Assembly (NCBI GenBank): GCA_947174235.1
Contig: CAMWID010000013.1
Location: 1-52,422, forward strand
Length of the DNA: 52,422 nucleotides
From: an uncultured Porphyromonadaceae bacterium
GTDB taxonomy: Bacteria > Bacteroidota > Bacteroidia > Bacteroidales > Muribaculaceae
Direction: 5' to 3'
The notes under the pieces are model-generated. The model did no database searches. It was not told where the DNA came from and saw only the letters and a list, made by a program, of their open reading frames with translations. Shown piece after piece: positions 43,264-52,323 of the stretch. How positions within the stretch are numbered: position 1 is the first letter of the stretch; every line of letters begins with the position of its first letter. The translations under genes were made by a program, and so were the position numbers.

Positions 43264-44337
43264 ATGAAGAAAAAATCGATATATGTCCTCTTGCTCGGAT
43301 GCATGGCGCTTGTTTCGTGCGACGAGGTTGAGAAAATGACCGGAAAACCGCAAGAGAATCCGGCGATACCGTCTTACGACCTGTCGTCGCTTCAGGTGAG
43401 TTCTCCGGTGGGGGAGGGGATTGATCTCCCCGCCCTGAATGCCGCAGACACGAAAGATGTGCCGGTTGTGGAGATCACAGATCCGGGCAATCTGCCCGAC
43501 GGTTACCGTATCTCAGCTGTATATGAGGTTTCGGAGACGGAGGATTTCGCGCAATCCTTTCCAATGGATGTGGTTTTCCCGGCAGATTCCACCATGGGAT
43601 ATGTGACCACCGCGCAGCTTGAAGATGCCTATGAGGCGCTGGAGGGCTTGAAATCGGATGCAGTCACGTTTCATGCAAGGACAGCCCTTTATGCCGTGAA
43701 CGACAAAAATTCGGTGGTGCGGCTCGGAGGAGATGACGTCTATTATGCCCCGGCTACATTTCTTTTGACACCGGATCCGGCGTTTGTCTTGTATACGCCC
43801 GGCGACAGCAACGGATGGGACGGAGCGTCGAGTATGCAGCTCCCTTCTACCGACGGAAAGAACTATTCGGGTCTTGCCGTGCTTTCCGGTTCCTTTAAAT
43901 TTACCACAGCGACAAATTGGGACGGAATCAACTATGGCGCCGGCGATGCTGAAGGGACTTTGAGCACAGACGGGGGAGCCGGCAACATCACAGTCGGAAC
44001 TCCGGGACTTTATTGGGTGGAGGTCAGCACCAATGAACTCACCTATTCCCTTACCGAGATCTCGACCTTTGGGGTGATCGGCTCCTTCAACGGCTGGTCG
44101 GGAGACGTGGTGATGTCGCACGATGATTCATGGAAGGTCTGGACTGCGGAAGTCACCTTCGCCGGAGACGGGGAATGGAAGATAAGGGCTAACAATGACT
44201 GGGCTATAAGTTTCGGCACCAGTGTGGAGGACATGACTTTCAACGGTCCCAACATTCCGGATCCCGGAGTGGGTGTCTATCGGCTTAAGTTCGATATATC
44301 TGAAGTTCCATACAAAGTGACCTGCAATCAGGATTAA
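43264..44337 (+). CDS. SusF-like outer-membrane lipoprotein (operon 1, fourth gene)
   Basis: This 357-residue lipoprotein (LVSCDE, Cys about 19) has an N-terminal Ig-like domain (about 40-170) and two C-terminal SusE/SusF starch-binding-like repeats: VLYTPGDSNGWDGASSMQL (about 178-196) and VIGSFNGWSGDVVMSHDDSW (about 272-291). These resemble the CBM-like modules of Bacteroides SusE/SusF, with conserved Trp in NGW. It is paralogous to the last gene of operon 2. The 110-base gap before it has no strong hairpin. The operon ends at a branched terminator downstream. Confidence 0.82.
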   Translation: MKKKSIYVLLLGCMALVSCDEVEKMTGKPQENPAIPSYDLSSLQVSSPVGEGIDLPALNAADTKDVPVVEITDPGNLPDGYRISAVYEVSETEDFAQSFPMDVVFPADSTMGYVTTAQLEDAYEALEGLKSDAVTFHARTALYAVNDKNSVVRLGGDDVYYAPATFLLTPDPAFVLYTPGDSNGWDGASSMQLPSTDGKNYSGLAVLSGSFKFTTATNWDGINYGAGDAEGTLSTDGGAGNITVGTPGLYWVEVSTNELTYSLTEISTFGVIGSFNGWSGDVVMSHDDSWKVWTAEVTFAGDGEWKIRANNDWAISFGTSVEDMTFNGPNIPDPGVGVYRLKFDISEVPYKVTCNQD

Positions 44338-44352
44338 AGAGGATTGATTAAT

Positions 44353-44410
44353 AAGCCCCCTATGGGTGGAACCCATGCCGCAAGGCAAGTTCCGTCTGTA
44401 GGGGGCTTTT
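44353..44410 (+). terminator. branched terminator of Sus operon 1
   Basis: The outer stem AAGCCCCCTA (44353-44362) pairs with TAGGGGGCTT (44399-44408), followed by TT and then AT-rich sequence. Inside it are two smaller stems: ATGGGT/ACCCAT around a GGA loop (44362-44376; its first base overlaps the outer stem) and TGCC/GGCA around a GCAA tetraloop (44376-44387; it shares one base with the previous stem). The overall fold is a three-way-junction-like hairpin rather than a simple terminator. Confidence 0.7.
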
Positions 44411-44420
44411 ATATAAAGGG

Positions 44421-44446
44421 TTAATATTGTTAATTAACAGTGTTAA
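44421..44446 (+). promoter_or_regulatory. operator-like palindromes upstream of Sus operon 2
   Basis: Alternating TGTTAA and TTAACA half-sites: TGTTAATTAACA (44428-44439) and TTAACA-G-TGTTAA (44434-44446). The same palindrome with A in the centre lies upstream of operon 1 at 37148-37160. A -7 element TACATTTG begins at 44485, 39 bases after it. Confidence 0.5.
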
Positions 44447-44484
44447 TTGCTGAGTTAAAAATGTATAAAGGGAAATAAAATTCT

Positions 44485-44492
44485 TACATTTG
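44485..44492 (+). promoter_or_regulatory. -7 element of Sus operon 2
   Basis: TACATTTG fits the Bacteroidales -7 consensus. No clear TTTG is present at -33, as expected for an activator-dependent promoter. Transcription from here would give a leader of about 255 bases before the SusC start at 44754; that AT-rich leader (44499-44753) has no gene or obvious strong fold. Confidence 0.6.
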
Positions 44493-44753
44493 CGCTGATT
44501 TTAACGGGAAACAGCCGGAAAAACTCCGAAGGCCTTGTAAAACTCGTAAAAATTCATGAAACCAAAAGGGAAAAGAACCTGAATTATTAAAGCTTAACTA
44601 TCTTAAGAACATTAGATTTAACATTTGGATTATGGTACGGACTTAACACCGAGAATTATTCCCAAAGCAAAAACTATGTCTTTGGATAAGTTATGCTCAG
44701 AAATTAAATATAATTAAACAAATAACAATTAATAACAACTAAATTATTCTTGC

Positions 44754-47700
44754 ATGAAGAACATCTGTTTTCATCTGAACAGGAAGTTGTGGCTGACCAT
44801 GGCTCTGTTGCTGGGTCTCGCTCTTCCAGGCTTCGCGCAGAAGATCACTGTCCACGGATATGTGGACGATGAGACCGGCGAGCCACTGATCGGCGCCACC
44901 GTAATGGAAAAAGGCACATCCAACGGTACGGCGACAGACATCGACGGCAATTTCACTCTCAACGTCGATCCCAAGGCTACCCTTGTGGTCAGCTATGTAG
45001 GATTTGATCCCATAGAGGTGGCTGTCGACGGCCGCACGGAGATCAGGATCACAATGAGCCAAAACTCGACAATGCTTGCCGAGACAGTCGTGATCGGCTA
45101 TGGCTCTGTGAAGAAATCAGACGCCACAGGTTCAGTATCTATAGTTAAGCCTGACGAGATCGAGGCAGGTCTTGCCACCTCGGTGCAGGACATGCTCGTG
45201 GGACAGACTCCGGGTGTGGTTGTGACCACAGCGGGCGGTCCGCAGGGCGCGGCAAATATCCGTATCCGCGGCGGTGCGTCTCTTTCTGCGTCCAACGACC
45301 CCCTTATCGTGCTTGACGGAGTACCTTTGAGTTCAGACACCCCTCTCGGTATGGGTTCTCCTCTTGCGATGATCGACCCTGAATCCATTGAGTCAATGAC
45401 TGTGCTTAAGGATGCATCCGCCACTGCCATCTATGGTTCGAGGGCATCAAACGGTGTGATCCTTATCACTACAAAGAAAGGCACCGCAGGAAAACCGAAG
45501 GTGACATTCGCTGCAAACTTTTTCGTAGATCACGCAAGAAAAACACAGGAAGTGCTTGATGCAGCGGCGTTCACCAACCTTATCAAGTCTAAATTCGGGG
45601 CTGATTCATCTGCTGCCGGATACCTCGGTGACACAAGCACAGACTGGCAGGATCAGATTTACCGCACATCTTTCAGCTCTGACTACAGTCTCGCAGTGTC
45701 AGGCACGGCAGGCAACCTCCCTTACCGTATCAACGGTTCATTCACCAACAACAACGGTATCATAAAGAAATCCGACATGAACCGTGCGACCGTCGGCTTT
45801 ACATTGACACCGAAATTCTTCAACAACCATCTTTCGGTGACTGCCAACGCAAAAGGTTATTATATCCGCAACAATTGGGCGGCTACCGACGCTATCGGCC
45901 AGGCGGTGGCTTATAACCCCACCATACCTATCCACAGATATGATAAAGTCACCGGCGGTACGGCGGCAGGCACATACGAATATCTTTTCAACGGATATAA
46001 CGAGCCGTTTACCGTGACCGGCGGCGCAGCCAACCTTGAGAACAACGCTACCTATAACCCGGTGGCTACTATCGAGCAGACAGAGAACTACTCCAATGTA
46101 TGGCGTTCAAACGGCAACCTCCAGCTTGATTACTCATTCCATTTCCTCCCTGAACTTCACGCCAACCTCAATCTTGGTTATGACGTGACCAAGTCAGACA
46201 ATTATTACATAGTGGATGGAAACTCCCACATGGCTTGGAAGGATCACAACAACTATGGCGGCGGCTACAGGAACCATGAATATGCTTTCAGAAGCAATAC
46301 TCTTCTTGAGTTCTATCTCAACTATAAGAAAGAATTTGAGGCTGCGGAGTCAATGCTTGACGCTACCGCCGGCTACACCTGGAGCCGCGACGCCGCCAAC
46401 GGCTGGAACATCGGTGCAAGCTCCAACGCAGGTATGTCTACCACTCCCGGTCTGTCTCCGGCTCTCTCCGACGGCAACGGCGGATATATCCTCAACTGGA
46501 CAGAAGGCACTGCCGCCGATCAGATTTTCCAGAAGGATGAAATCGACGAGAATGGTGATTATCATTGGAAAAACCATCTCCAGCTCCTCTCGTTCTTCGG
46601 TCGCGTGAACTATACTTTCAAAGACCGTTATCTGTTTACAGCCACAGTCCGTGGTGACGCCACTTCAAGATTCTCTAAAGACAACCGCTGGGGTGTGTTC
46701 CCCGCCGTGGCTCTCGGCTGGAGAATCGACCAGGAAGGTTTCATGGACCGCGCACGCGGATGGCTCAGCGATTTCAAACTCCGTCTCGGATGGGGTGAGA
46801 CAGGTCAGCAGGCAGTGGGCTCATACTACAACTATATTCCAATCTATACCGCTTCACAGCCGGGATCATTCTATCCCAACGGCGCAGGCGGATGGCTTGT
46901 GCCCAACTTCCCCGAAGGCTACAATCCAGACCTGAAATGGGAGACCACCACTACTTGGAACTTCGCTCTTGATTATGGTTTCTTCAACAACCGTATCAGC
47001 GGTAGCATCGAATACTATCTCCGTAAGACTCGCGACCTTCTTTCAACAGTGCCAGTTCCCGCAGGTTCTTCCACTGTGAACTATCTGCCTCAGAACATCG
47101 GCAACATGGAGAACTACGGTATCGAGTTCAACATTGTAGCGAAACCGATCGTGACAGATGATTTCGTATGGAACCTTTCCTATAATATCGGCTGGAACCA
47201 CAATGAGATCACCAACCTCGACGGCAACGAGTTCGCAGTGGGCGGCGGCTTCGGCGGAACCGGTGGTAACTGTATGATCCAGAAAGAGGGTTATCCCGCT
47301 TATTCATTCAATCTCTATCAGCAGGTTTACGATGCCGACGGCAACCCTATCGAGGGTGCGTATGTGGATCAGAACGGTGACGGTGTGATCGACTCACACG
47401 ACCTTGTGGTACGTCACTCCAAAGATCCTAAGGTGACAATGACATTCGGTTCCAATTTCCGCTACAAGAACTGGGATCTCGGATTCTCACTCCGTGCATC
47501 GATCGGCAATTATGTTTACGCGTCGGCTCTACGCGGCGGTACCGCGCTTGACGGTCTTTTCCGCAACAACCAGCTGTCGAATGTGTTCCAATCTGATGTT
47601 TATTTCGACACCAACCAGAACGAATCAGACTATTGGCTGCGCAACGCTTCTTTCCTGCGCTGTGACAATATCACCTTAGGGTATAACTTCACAAACCTCT

Positions 47701-47858
47701 GGAATGATTTCTCCAGCCTCCGTCTTTTCCTCGGCGTTCAGAATCCTTTTGTGATTACAAAATACGCCGGTCTTGATCCTGAGGTGTTTGACGGTGTGGA
47801 CGGCAACATCTACCCCCGTGCCACGACATGGTCTCTCGGTCTTGTCTTGAGTTTCTGA
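44754..47858 (+). CDS. SusC-family TonB-dependent outer-membrane transporter (operon 2)
   Basis: This 1034-residue protein has a signal (ending GFAQ), carboxypeptidase-regulatory-like domain (about 30-110), plug domain (about 115-245) and barrel. It is closely paralogous to the operon 1 SusC over the first 150 residues, including identical MKNICFHL, TDIDG and KKSDATGS stretches, while the barrels differ much more, as expected if the glycan-facing part has diverged. It ends in LGLVLSF. Its codons look more uniform and C/T-ending than those of operon 1, suggesting stronger expression. It is followed 35 bases later by SusD. Confidence 0.95.
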   Translation: MKNICFHLNRKLWLTMALLLGLALPGFAQKITVHGYVDDETGEPLIGATVMEKGTSNGTATDIDGNFTLNVDPKATLVVSYVGFDPIEVAVDGRTEIRITMSQNSTMLAETVVIGYGSVKKSDATGSVSIVKPDEIEAGLATSVQDMLVGQTPGVVVTTAGGPQGAANIRIRGGASLSASNDPLIVLDGVPLSSDTPLGMGSPLAMIDPESIESMTVLKDASATAIYGSRASNGVILITTKKGTAGKPKVTFAANFFVDHARKTQEVLDAAAFTNLIKSKFGADSSAAGYLGDTSTDWQDQIYRTSFSSDYSLAVSGTAGNLPYRINGSFTNNNGIIKKSDMNRATVGFTLTPKFFNNHLSVTANAKGYYIRNNWAATDAIGQAVAYNPTIPIHRYDKVTGGTAAGTYEYLFNGYNEPFTVTGGAANLENNATYNPVATIEQTENYSNVWRSNGNLQLDYSFHFLPELHANLNLGYDVTKSDNYYIVDGNSHMAWKDHNNYGGGYRNHEYAFRSNTLLEFYLNYKKEFEAAESMLDATAGYTWSRDAANGWNIGASSNAGMSTTPGLSPALSDGNGGYILNWTEGTAADQIFQKDEIDENGDYHWKNHLQLLSFFGRVNYTFKDRYLFTATVRGDATSRFSKDNRWGVFPAVALGWRIDQEGFMDRARGWLSDFKLRLGWGETGQQAVGSYYNYIPIYTASQPGSFYPNGAGGWLVPNFPEGYNPDLKWETTTTWNFALDYGFFNNRISGSIEYYLRKTRDLLSTVPVPAGSSTVNYLPQNIGNMENYGIEFNIVAKPIVTDDFVWNLSYNIGWNHNEITNLDGNEFAVGGGFGGTGGNCMIQKEGYPAYSFNLYQQVYDADGNPIEGAYVDQNGDGVIDSHDLVVRHSKDPKVTMTFGSNFRYKNWDLGFSLRASIGNYVYASALRGGTALDGLFRNNQLSNVFQSDVYFDTNQNESDYWLRNASFLRCDNITLGYNFTNLWNDFSSLRLFLGVQNPFVITKYAGLDPEVFDGVDGNIYPRATTWSLGLVLSF

Positions 47859-47893
47859 TCACTTGAAATGGTTGAATCAATAATTAAAAAACA

Positions 47894-49591
47894 ATGAATC
47901 TTAAAAAATATATATCGATGGCGGGTGTCGTACTCGGTCTCGGACTTACTTCCTGTGTGGGCGATCTCGACCTCCAGCCAAACGATCCGAATCTGGTAAA
48001 CCCCAGCGATCCAAATTTCAAAGCCAACTCGTTGGCAATGTGCTATTCCGGTATTGCGGTCAGCGGTATCACGGGAGCCGGCAGTTCTTATGTCAGCGGT
48101 CTTGACCCTGGTACATCCGCTTATCTCCGCCTCGTCTTCACTCTTAATGAATTTTGTTCAGACGAGATGTTGTGGATCTGGCCCGATGCAGGTGTGGTCG
48201 ACATCACATCCTGCACCTGGGGTATCAACAACGGTCTGCTCGAAGGAGCTTATTACCGTTTCCTCGGTCACATCGCCATCTGCAACCAGTACCTTGCCAA
48301 TACAGCCGGCGATACCGACGAAGAAAGCCAGCAGATGAGAGCCGAGGCACGCGTGCTAAGGGCATATTCATATTTTAACATGCTCGACCTCTTCGGTCAG
48401 TCGTCATTCATCACAGAAGAGGCTGCCGTGGGTGAATCTCCGGTTCAGCTTTCACGCAAGGAACTCTACGACTGGCTTGAACAGGAACTTGTAGACATCG
48501 TTGACAACAGACTCATCAGCGAGAATCCCGTCTACGGACGCGTAGGTCTTGACGGAGCAGAAGGTCTTCTTGCCAGACTCTATCTCAATGCAGAGGTATA
48601 TTCAGGTACAGGGGCATGGGAGAAATGTCAGGAACGTTGCGAGAATATCATAGCGCGTCATAAAGGTGGCGGTTTTGAAGGATCCGGTCTTGCAAATCAT
48701 TATCTCTATCTTTTCGCCCGTGATAACGACGCATATATGCCCGGCGGCTCGAAGAAAGATGAGAATGAGATCCTTTTCGGTATCGCATATGACGACACTA
48801 TGACACAGAGCTACGGCGGTCCCACATTCATCATCGCGTCTACAATCTCCAATACACACTATATTCCCCGTCAGAACTACGGCTGTTCAGGCGAATGGAG
48901 CTGTATCCGCGGCTGTCAGGAGATGGCTGAACGTTTCTATGGTATTTCCGATGCCGATGTCCGCGATGATCTCTGGATCCGCGGCTATCTTCCCGCAGGC
49001 TCCAACGGCAGCGAAAGCTGGGATGCTGAAGACTATTCAGACAGGTTTGTGGATTTCACAGGCGCATGGGCTACGACAGGCGGCAACGCTATCATAAAAT
49101 TCACGGGCCGTACCCGCAACGCGGCTGAAGACGGCGGCTGGGACATGACTCTCAATGCCGACGGCACATACACCTGCGGTTTCCCCGCAACTACATTCGG
49201 CAGCACCGACCAGCCGATCATCCGTCTTGCCGACATATATCTGATGTATTCAGAGTGCTATGTCAACGGCAATACGGGAGACCGTCAGAAAGCGCTTGAC
49301 TATATCAACCTCGTGCGCAGAAGAGCGGGGGCTCCTTCTTACGGCTTTACAGACCTCACGAAGAAGGGTATAATGGATGAACGCTCAAGAGAGCTTTATC
49401 TTGAGTCAACCCGCCGTACCGACCTTATAAGGAACGGAATGTTCACAGGTCCCTCCCAGACTGTATGGCAGTACAAGGGCAGCATCAACAACAATGCGGG
49501 CACACGTATCAGCGAGCGTAATTCTCTCTATCCAATCCCTTATGCTGTAATAGCGGCTCAGCCGGAATTTAAACAGAACCCGGGATATTAA
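47894..49591 (+). CDS. SusD/RagB-family surface glycan-binding lipoprotein (operon 2)
   Basis: This 565-residue lipoprotein (LTSCVGDLDLQPN, Cys about 21) has the SusD fold: EARVLRAYSYFNMLDLFGQ (about 155-173), the RLADIYLMYSECYVNG helix, and the C-terminal ERSRELYLESTRRTDLIRNGMF motif. It forms the lid of the neighbouring SusC. It is longer than the operon 1 SusD, with extra loop sequence around 280-380. A perfect 14-bp hairpin follows in the gap before the next gene. Confidence 0.95.
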   Translation: MNLKKYISMAGVVLGLGLTSCVGDLDLQPNDPNLVNPSDPNFKANSLAMCYSGIAVSGITGAGSSYVSGLDPGTSAYLRLVFTLNEFCSDEMLWIWPDAGVVDITSCTWGINNGLLEGAYYRFLGHIAICNQYLANTAGDTDEESQQMRAEARVLRAYSYFNMLDLFGQSSFITEEAAVGESPVQLSRKELYDWLEQELVDIVDNRLISENPVYGRVGLDGAEGLLARLYLNAEVYSGTGAWEKCQERCENIIARHKGGGFEGSGLANHYLYLFARDNDAYMPGGSKKDENEILFGIAYDDTMTQSYGGPTFIIASTISNTHYIPRQNYGCSGEWSCIRGCQEMAERFYGISDADVRDDLWIRGYLPAGSNGSESWDAEDYSDRFVDFTGAWATTGGNAIIKFTGRTRNAAEDGGWDMTLNADGTYTCGFPATTFGSTDQPIIRLADIYLMYSECYVNGNTGDRQKALDYINLVRRRAGAPSYGFTDLTKKGIMDERSRELYLESTRRTDLIRNGMFTGPSQTVWQYKGSINNNAGTRISERNSLYPIPYAVIAAQPEFKQNPGY

Positions 49592-49603
49592 TCTAATTCA
49601 GTC

Positions 49604-49633
49604 TCGTATCCACGGAATTTTCCGTGGATACGA
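49604..49633 (+). repeat. perfect intercistronic hairpin between SusD and SusE (operon 2)
   Basis: TCGTATCCACGGAA (49604-49617) pairs with TTCCGTGGATACGA (49620-49633), nominally a 2-base loop, in practice about 4. No T-run follows, so termination is unlikely. It may limit decay or translation of the downstream genes. Confidence 0.7.
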
Positions 49634-49668
49634 CAGCTGAGATTTCATTAAATCAGATTCTTTTAAAG

Positions 49669-50517
49669 ATGAAAAAGATATTTGTAATGGCTGCTGTCGC
49701 AGCCGCCCTCGGTCTGACAAGCTGTAGCGAGACCTGGGACAAGAATCCGGTGCTTGAAACCCACACCGGGACTCCTACAGTGGATTTCCTTAACAATCCC
49801 GTGATGCAGGACCAGTATATCATGCTGACCAGTGACAACGCGGAAGGGAATTTCCATCTTACCTGTTCTCAGCCGGAATATGGCTATGCGGCTATCGTGA
49901 CCTATAAAGTGCAGTGCTCTTTGACTGAGGATTTCGCGGAATATCAGGAGATAGACCAGAGCTTCTATGATTGTGCGGAGATCAATCCGATGAACGGTGA
50001 CGTGGCTGCCGCGCTTGAGTATCTTTGCGATGTGAAGACAGAGAAAGATCTTCCTCTTGATTACCACAAGCTTTATATGCGCCTCAGGGCTTATGTGGAG
50101 CAGCGCGAGGCTGAGACCACTTATTTCTCAAATGTAGTAAGCTTCAATGGCGTTTCCGCCGATTATCTCGCAATCTGGGTATCAGGCGTGCCGGTAGACA
50201 TATACCTGCGCGGCGGGTTCGATCCTTCCTGGAACGCTCTTCCCGAATATCAGTTCGTGACCGGTCCGGAGAAGAACACATGGGTGATCGAGAATGTATC
50301 TGTAGACACCGGTGTGGAATTCAAGGTTGCAGACGCATCTTGGGGATCGCTCAACCTCGGTGCCGGAGATTCTTCCGTGATCACACCCGGCGACGCGTTT
50401 GTGCTGAACGGTGGCGAGAATCCCGGAAACCTTACGCTTTCTGAAAATTTCACAGGTCTTGTTCAGTTGAGCCTCGAAAACGGTATCTATACTGTAATTT
50501 TTGATCCTTCTCATTAA
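49669..50517 (+). CDS. SusE-like outer-membrane lipoprotein (operon 2)
   Basis: This 282-residue lipoprotein (LTSCSE, Cys about 19) is a SusE-type protein. It has an N-terminal Ig-like domain (about 25-140) and one C-terminal SusE/SusF repeat with YLRGGFDPSWNALPEYQF and WVIENVSVDTGVEFKVADASWG. It is shorter than the operon 1 counterpart, which has two such repeats. Start: the frame extends to 49624, but ATG at 49669 begins the signal peptide (MKKIFVMAAVAAALGLTSCSE). It follows the SusD gene after a hairpin. Confidence 0.82.
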   Translation: MKKIFVMAAVAAALGLTSCSETWDKNPVLETHTGTPTVDFLNNPVMQDQYIMLTSDNAEGNFHLTCSQPEYGYAAIVTYKVQCSLTEDFAEYQEIDQSFYDCAEINPMNGDVAAALEYLCDVKTEKDLPLDYHKLYMRLRAYVEQREAETTYFSNVVSFNGVSADYLAIWVSGVPVDIYLRGGFDPSWNALPEYQFVTGPEKNTWVIENVSVDTGVEFKVADASWGSLNLGAGDSSVITPGDAFVLNGGENPGNLTLSENFTGLVQLSLENGIYTVIFDPSH

Positions 50518-50532
50518 TTAGATTTTTAAATG

Positions 50533-50566
50533 GTCGGTCCGCAGTGTCCAACCGGTGCGGACCGAC
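50533..50566 (+). repeat. perfect intercistronic hairpin between SusE and SusF (operon 2)
   Basis: GTCGGTCCGCA (50533-50543) pairs with TGCGGACCGAC (50556-50566) around a 12-base loop, 20 bases before the SusF-like ATG. No T-run follows. Confidence 0.7.
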
Positions 50567-50586
50567 ACAAAATCCAGATAAATACA

Positions 50587-52104
50587 ATGAAAAAAATCAA
50601 TATATTCCTGCTGGGTGCCCTTGGATTCATGGCATCTTCATGCGACGAGACCATAGAGCCGTCAATCCCGCAGCATAATCCGCAGGAACCGATAGTGACT
50701 GTGGATGACGTCACTTCGGCGAAAGCAGGGGTTCTTGCCTCGGATGCAGTGCTGAATCTTGAGGATTACAGGGCGGAAGGGTCGGTAATCCCGGTTATGA
50801 CCCTTGTCAATACTGAAAATCTTCCCGAAAATGCGACAATTTCATATAATCTCGAACTTTCTTCCACTGATTCCTTTGAAAGGGAAGTGACATTGTCCAC
50901 AACTGCCGGGGAAGCCTCGGAAGACGGCTCCGTCACATATTATGTGAATGCTGAAGAATGGAACGATGCCCATCTCTATCTGTTCGGAAAAAGTCCGAAA
51001 GAGAAAACCGTGTATTATCGTGTGCCCGTGTATGTAAATCTTGATGGAAGTGACTACCGTCTGAACTCTATCGACTATTACGCGGCAGAAGGCACATTGA
51101 CCGAGACCTGCATGGATTCAGGTTTTGTCATCGAGGATCATTACTATCTCCTTGGTGACATGACCACATGGGATCTGTCGGAAAGCGGAGTGGCTCCCTA
51201 TGCTTTCGAGCATGCGGAAGATGTAAGCGTATATGACGATCCTGTGTTTGTCATCAAGTTTGAGGTACCTGCATCTCTTATCGAAAGCGCGGGTGGCGCT
51301 TATTGGAAGATAGCTTCACAGACTGCCGCCGAGAATGCAGACTGGGCAGCGGTAATCGGTCCCGAGATAAACGGAGATACAGCGTTGTCTGGCACACTCG
51401 TATCGGAGAATGCGCAGGCAGGTAAGCTTGAAGTGGCAGGCAAATATAAGATGACCATCAACATGGAGTCGATGACATACGAAATAGAGCGTCTTCTCCA
51501 GCCGGATGTGCTTTACACTCCCGGTGGCGCCAACGGATGGGGTTTTGAAACTTCCGCATATATGCAACTTCATTCAAGCAAGGGTTATTACGGAGTGTTC
51601 CCCGTTGATGCCGATGGATTCAAGATCTGTACCGAAGCATCCTGGGACAATGCCTATACATATGGCGGTAAACTTGCTGACCCCGCGCTTTCCGGCGAAC
51701 TCCTTCTCGGTCAGGATGGTAAGAATCTTTTAGTGCCCGCAGGTGACGAAGGTCTTATCTGGGCGTCTGTTCAGTTTGATCCCGTTTCATACGAACTCAC
51801 CACTTACGAATTTCTCCCGATCACTCAGGTAAGTCTGATCGGCTCGTTCGCCGCTTCGGCATGGAGCAATGATGTGGTCATGACTTCAAATGACAACGGT
51901 ATCACATGGACTGCCGACGTGACTTTCGCCGCAGGTGACTCATATAAGATCAGGTTCAACTCAAGCTGGGATTACAATCTTGGCGGGGATCCGAAAGCTC
52001 TGACCCTTGACGGATCTGACATGCAGGCTACCGAATCAGGAGAATTCACTTTGACTCTGACAGTTCAGCCGGGTATTCCTACTTTGACAATCGTTAAGAA
52101 ATAA
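50587..52104 (+). CDS. SusF-like outer-membrane lipoprotein (operon 2)
   Basis: This 505-residue lipoprotein (ASSCDE, Cys about 19) has an N-terminal Ig-like domain (about 25-175), a middle SusF repeat (about 180-315, YYLLGDMTTWDLSESG) and two more C-terminal repeats (VLYTPGGANGWGFETSAYMQL, about 316, and LIGSFAASAWSNDVVMTSND, about 418). The last two are clear paralogues of the final repeats of the operon 1 SusF-like protein. It thus has three glycan-binding modules versus two. The frame extends upstream to 50530, but ATG at 50587 starts the signal peptide. A very strong terminator follows. Confidence 0.83.
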   Translation: MKKINIFLLGALGFMASSCDETIEPSIPQHNPQEPIVTVDDVTSAKAGVLASDAVLNLEDYRAEGSVIPVMTLVNTENLPENATISYNLELSSTDSFEREVTLSTTAGEASEDGSVTYYVNAEEWNDAHLYLFGKSPKEKTVYYRVPVYVNLDGSDYRLNSIDYYAAEGTLTETCMDSGFVIEDHYYLLGDMTTWDLSESGVAPYAFEHAEDVSVYDDPVFVIKFEVPASLIESAGGAYWKIASQTAAENADWAAVIGPEINGDTALSGTLVSENAQAGKLEVAGKYKMTINMESMTYEIERLLQPDVLYTPGGANGWGFETSAYMQLHSSKGYYGVFPVDADGFKICTEASWDNAYTYGGKLADPALSGELLLGQDGKNLLVPAGDEGLIWASVQFDPVSYELTTYEFLPITQVSLIGSFAASAWSNDVVMTSNDNGITWTADVTFAAGDSYKIRFNSSWDYNLGGDPKALTLDGSDMQATESGEFTLTLTVQPGIPTLTIVKK

Positions 52105-52152
52105 AATTACCGGAATTTGGTTTGCCAAGAGGCAGACAGGAATCCATATATA

Positions 52153-52198
52153 CCTGAGGCTGTGCCGCAATTCAGTTGCGGCGCAGCCTCAGGTTTTT
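52153..52198 (+). terminator. strong terminator ending Sus operon 2
   Basis: An 18-bp stem (52153-52170 with 52176-52193, one G-U pair) around a 5-base loop is followed by five T. This closes operon 2 at 52104. Confidence 0.9.
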
Positions 52199-52323
52199 GC
52201 TGATTGCCTCAATCCGATTGCTTCTCTCCGATGGTCGCACTCACGACCGGCTCCGAGGAGCCGGTAACAGAACAGATCGGGATGAACTAAATTGGAATCA
52301 TTTCGAATGCTTGCAGGGATGAA
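52199..52323. other. gap after Sus operon 2
   Basis: Nothing recognisable is seen between the terminator and the tandem repeat. Confidence 0.4.

Noticed and set aside
37250..52104. Whole Sus region as a classical starch-utilisation locus
   Set aside because: The SusE/SusF repeats resemble starch-binding modules, but no amylase, SusR or transporter is in view, so the substrate cannot be assigned.
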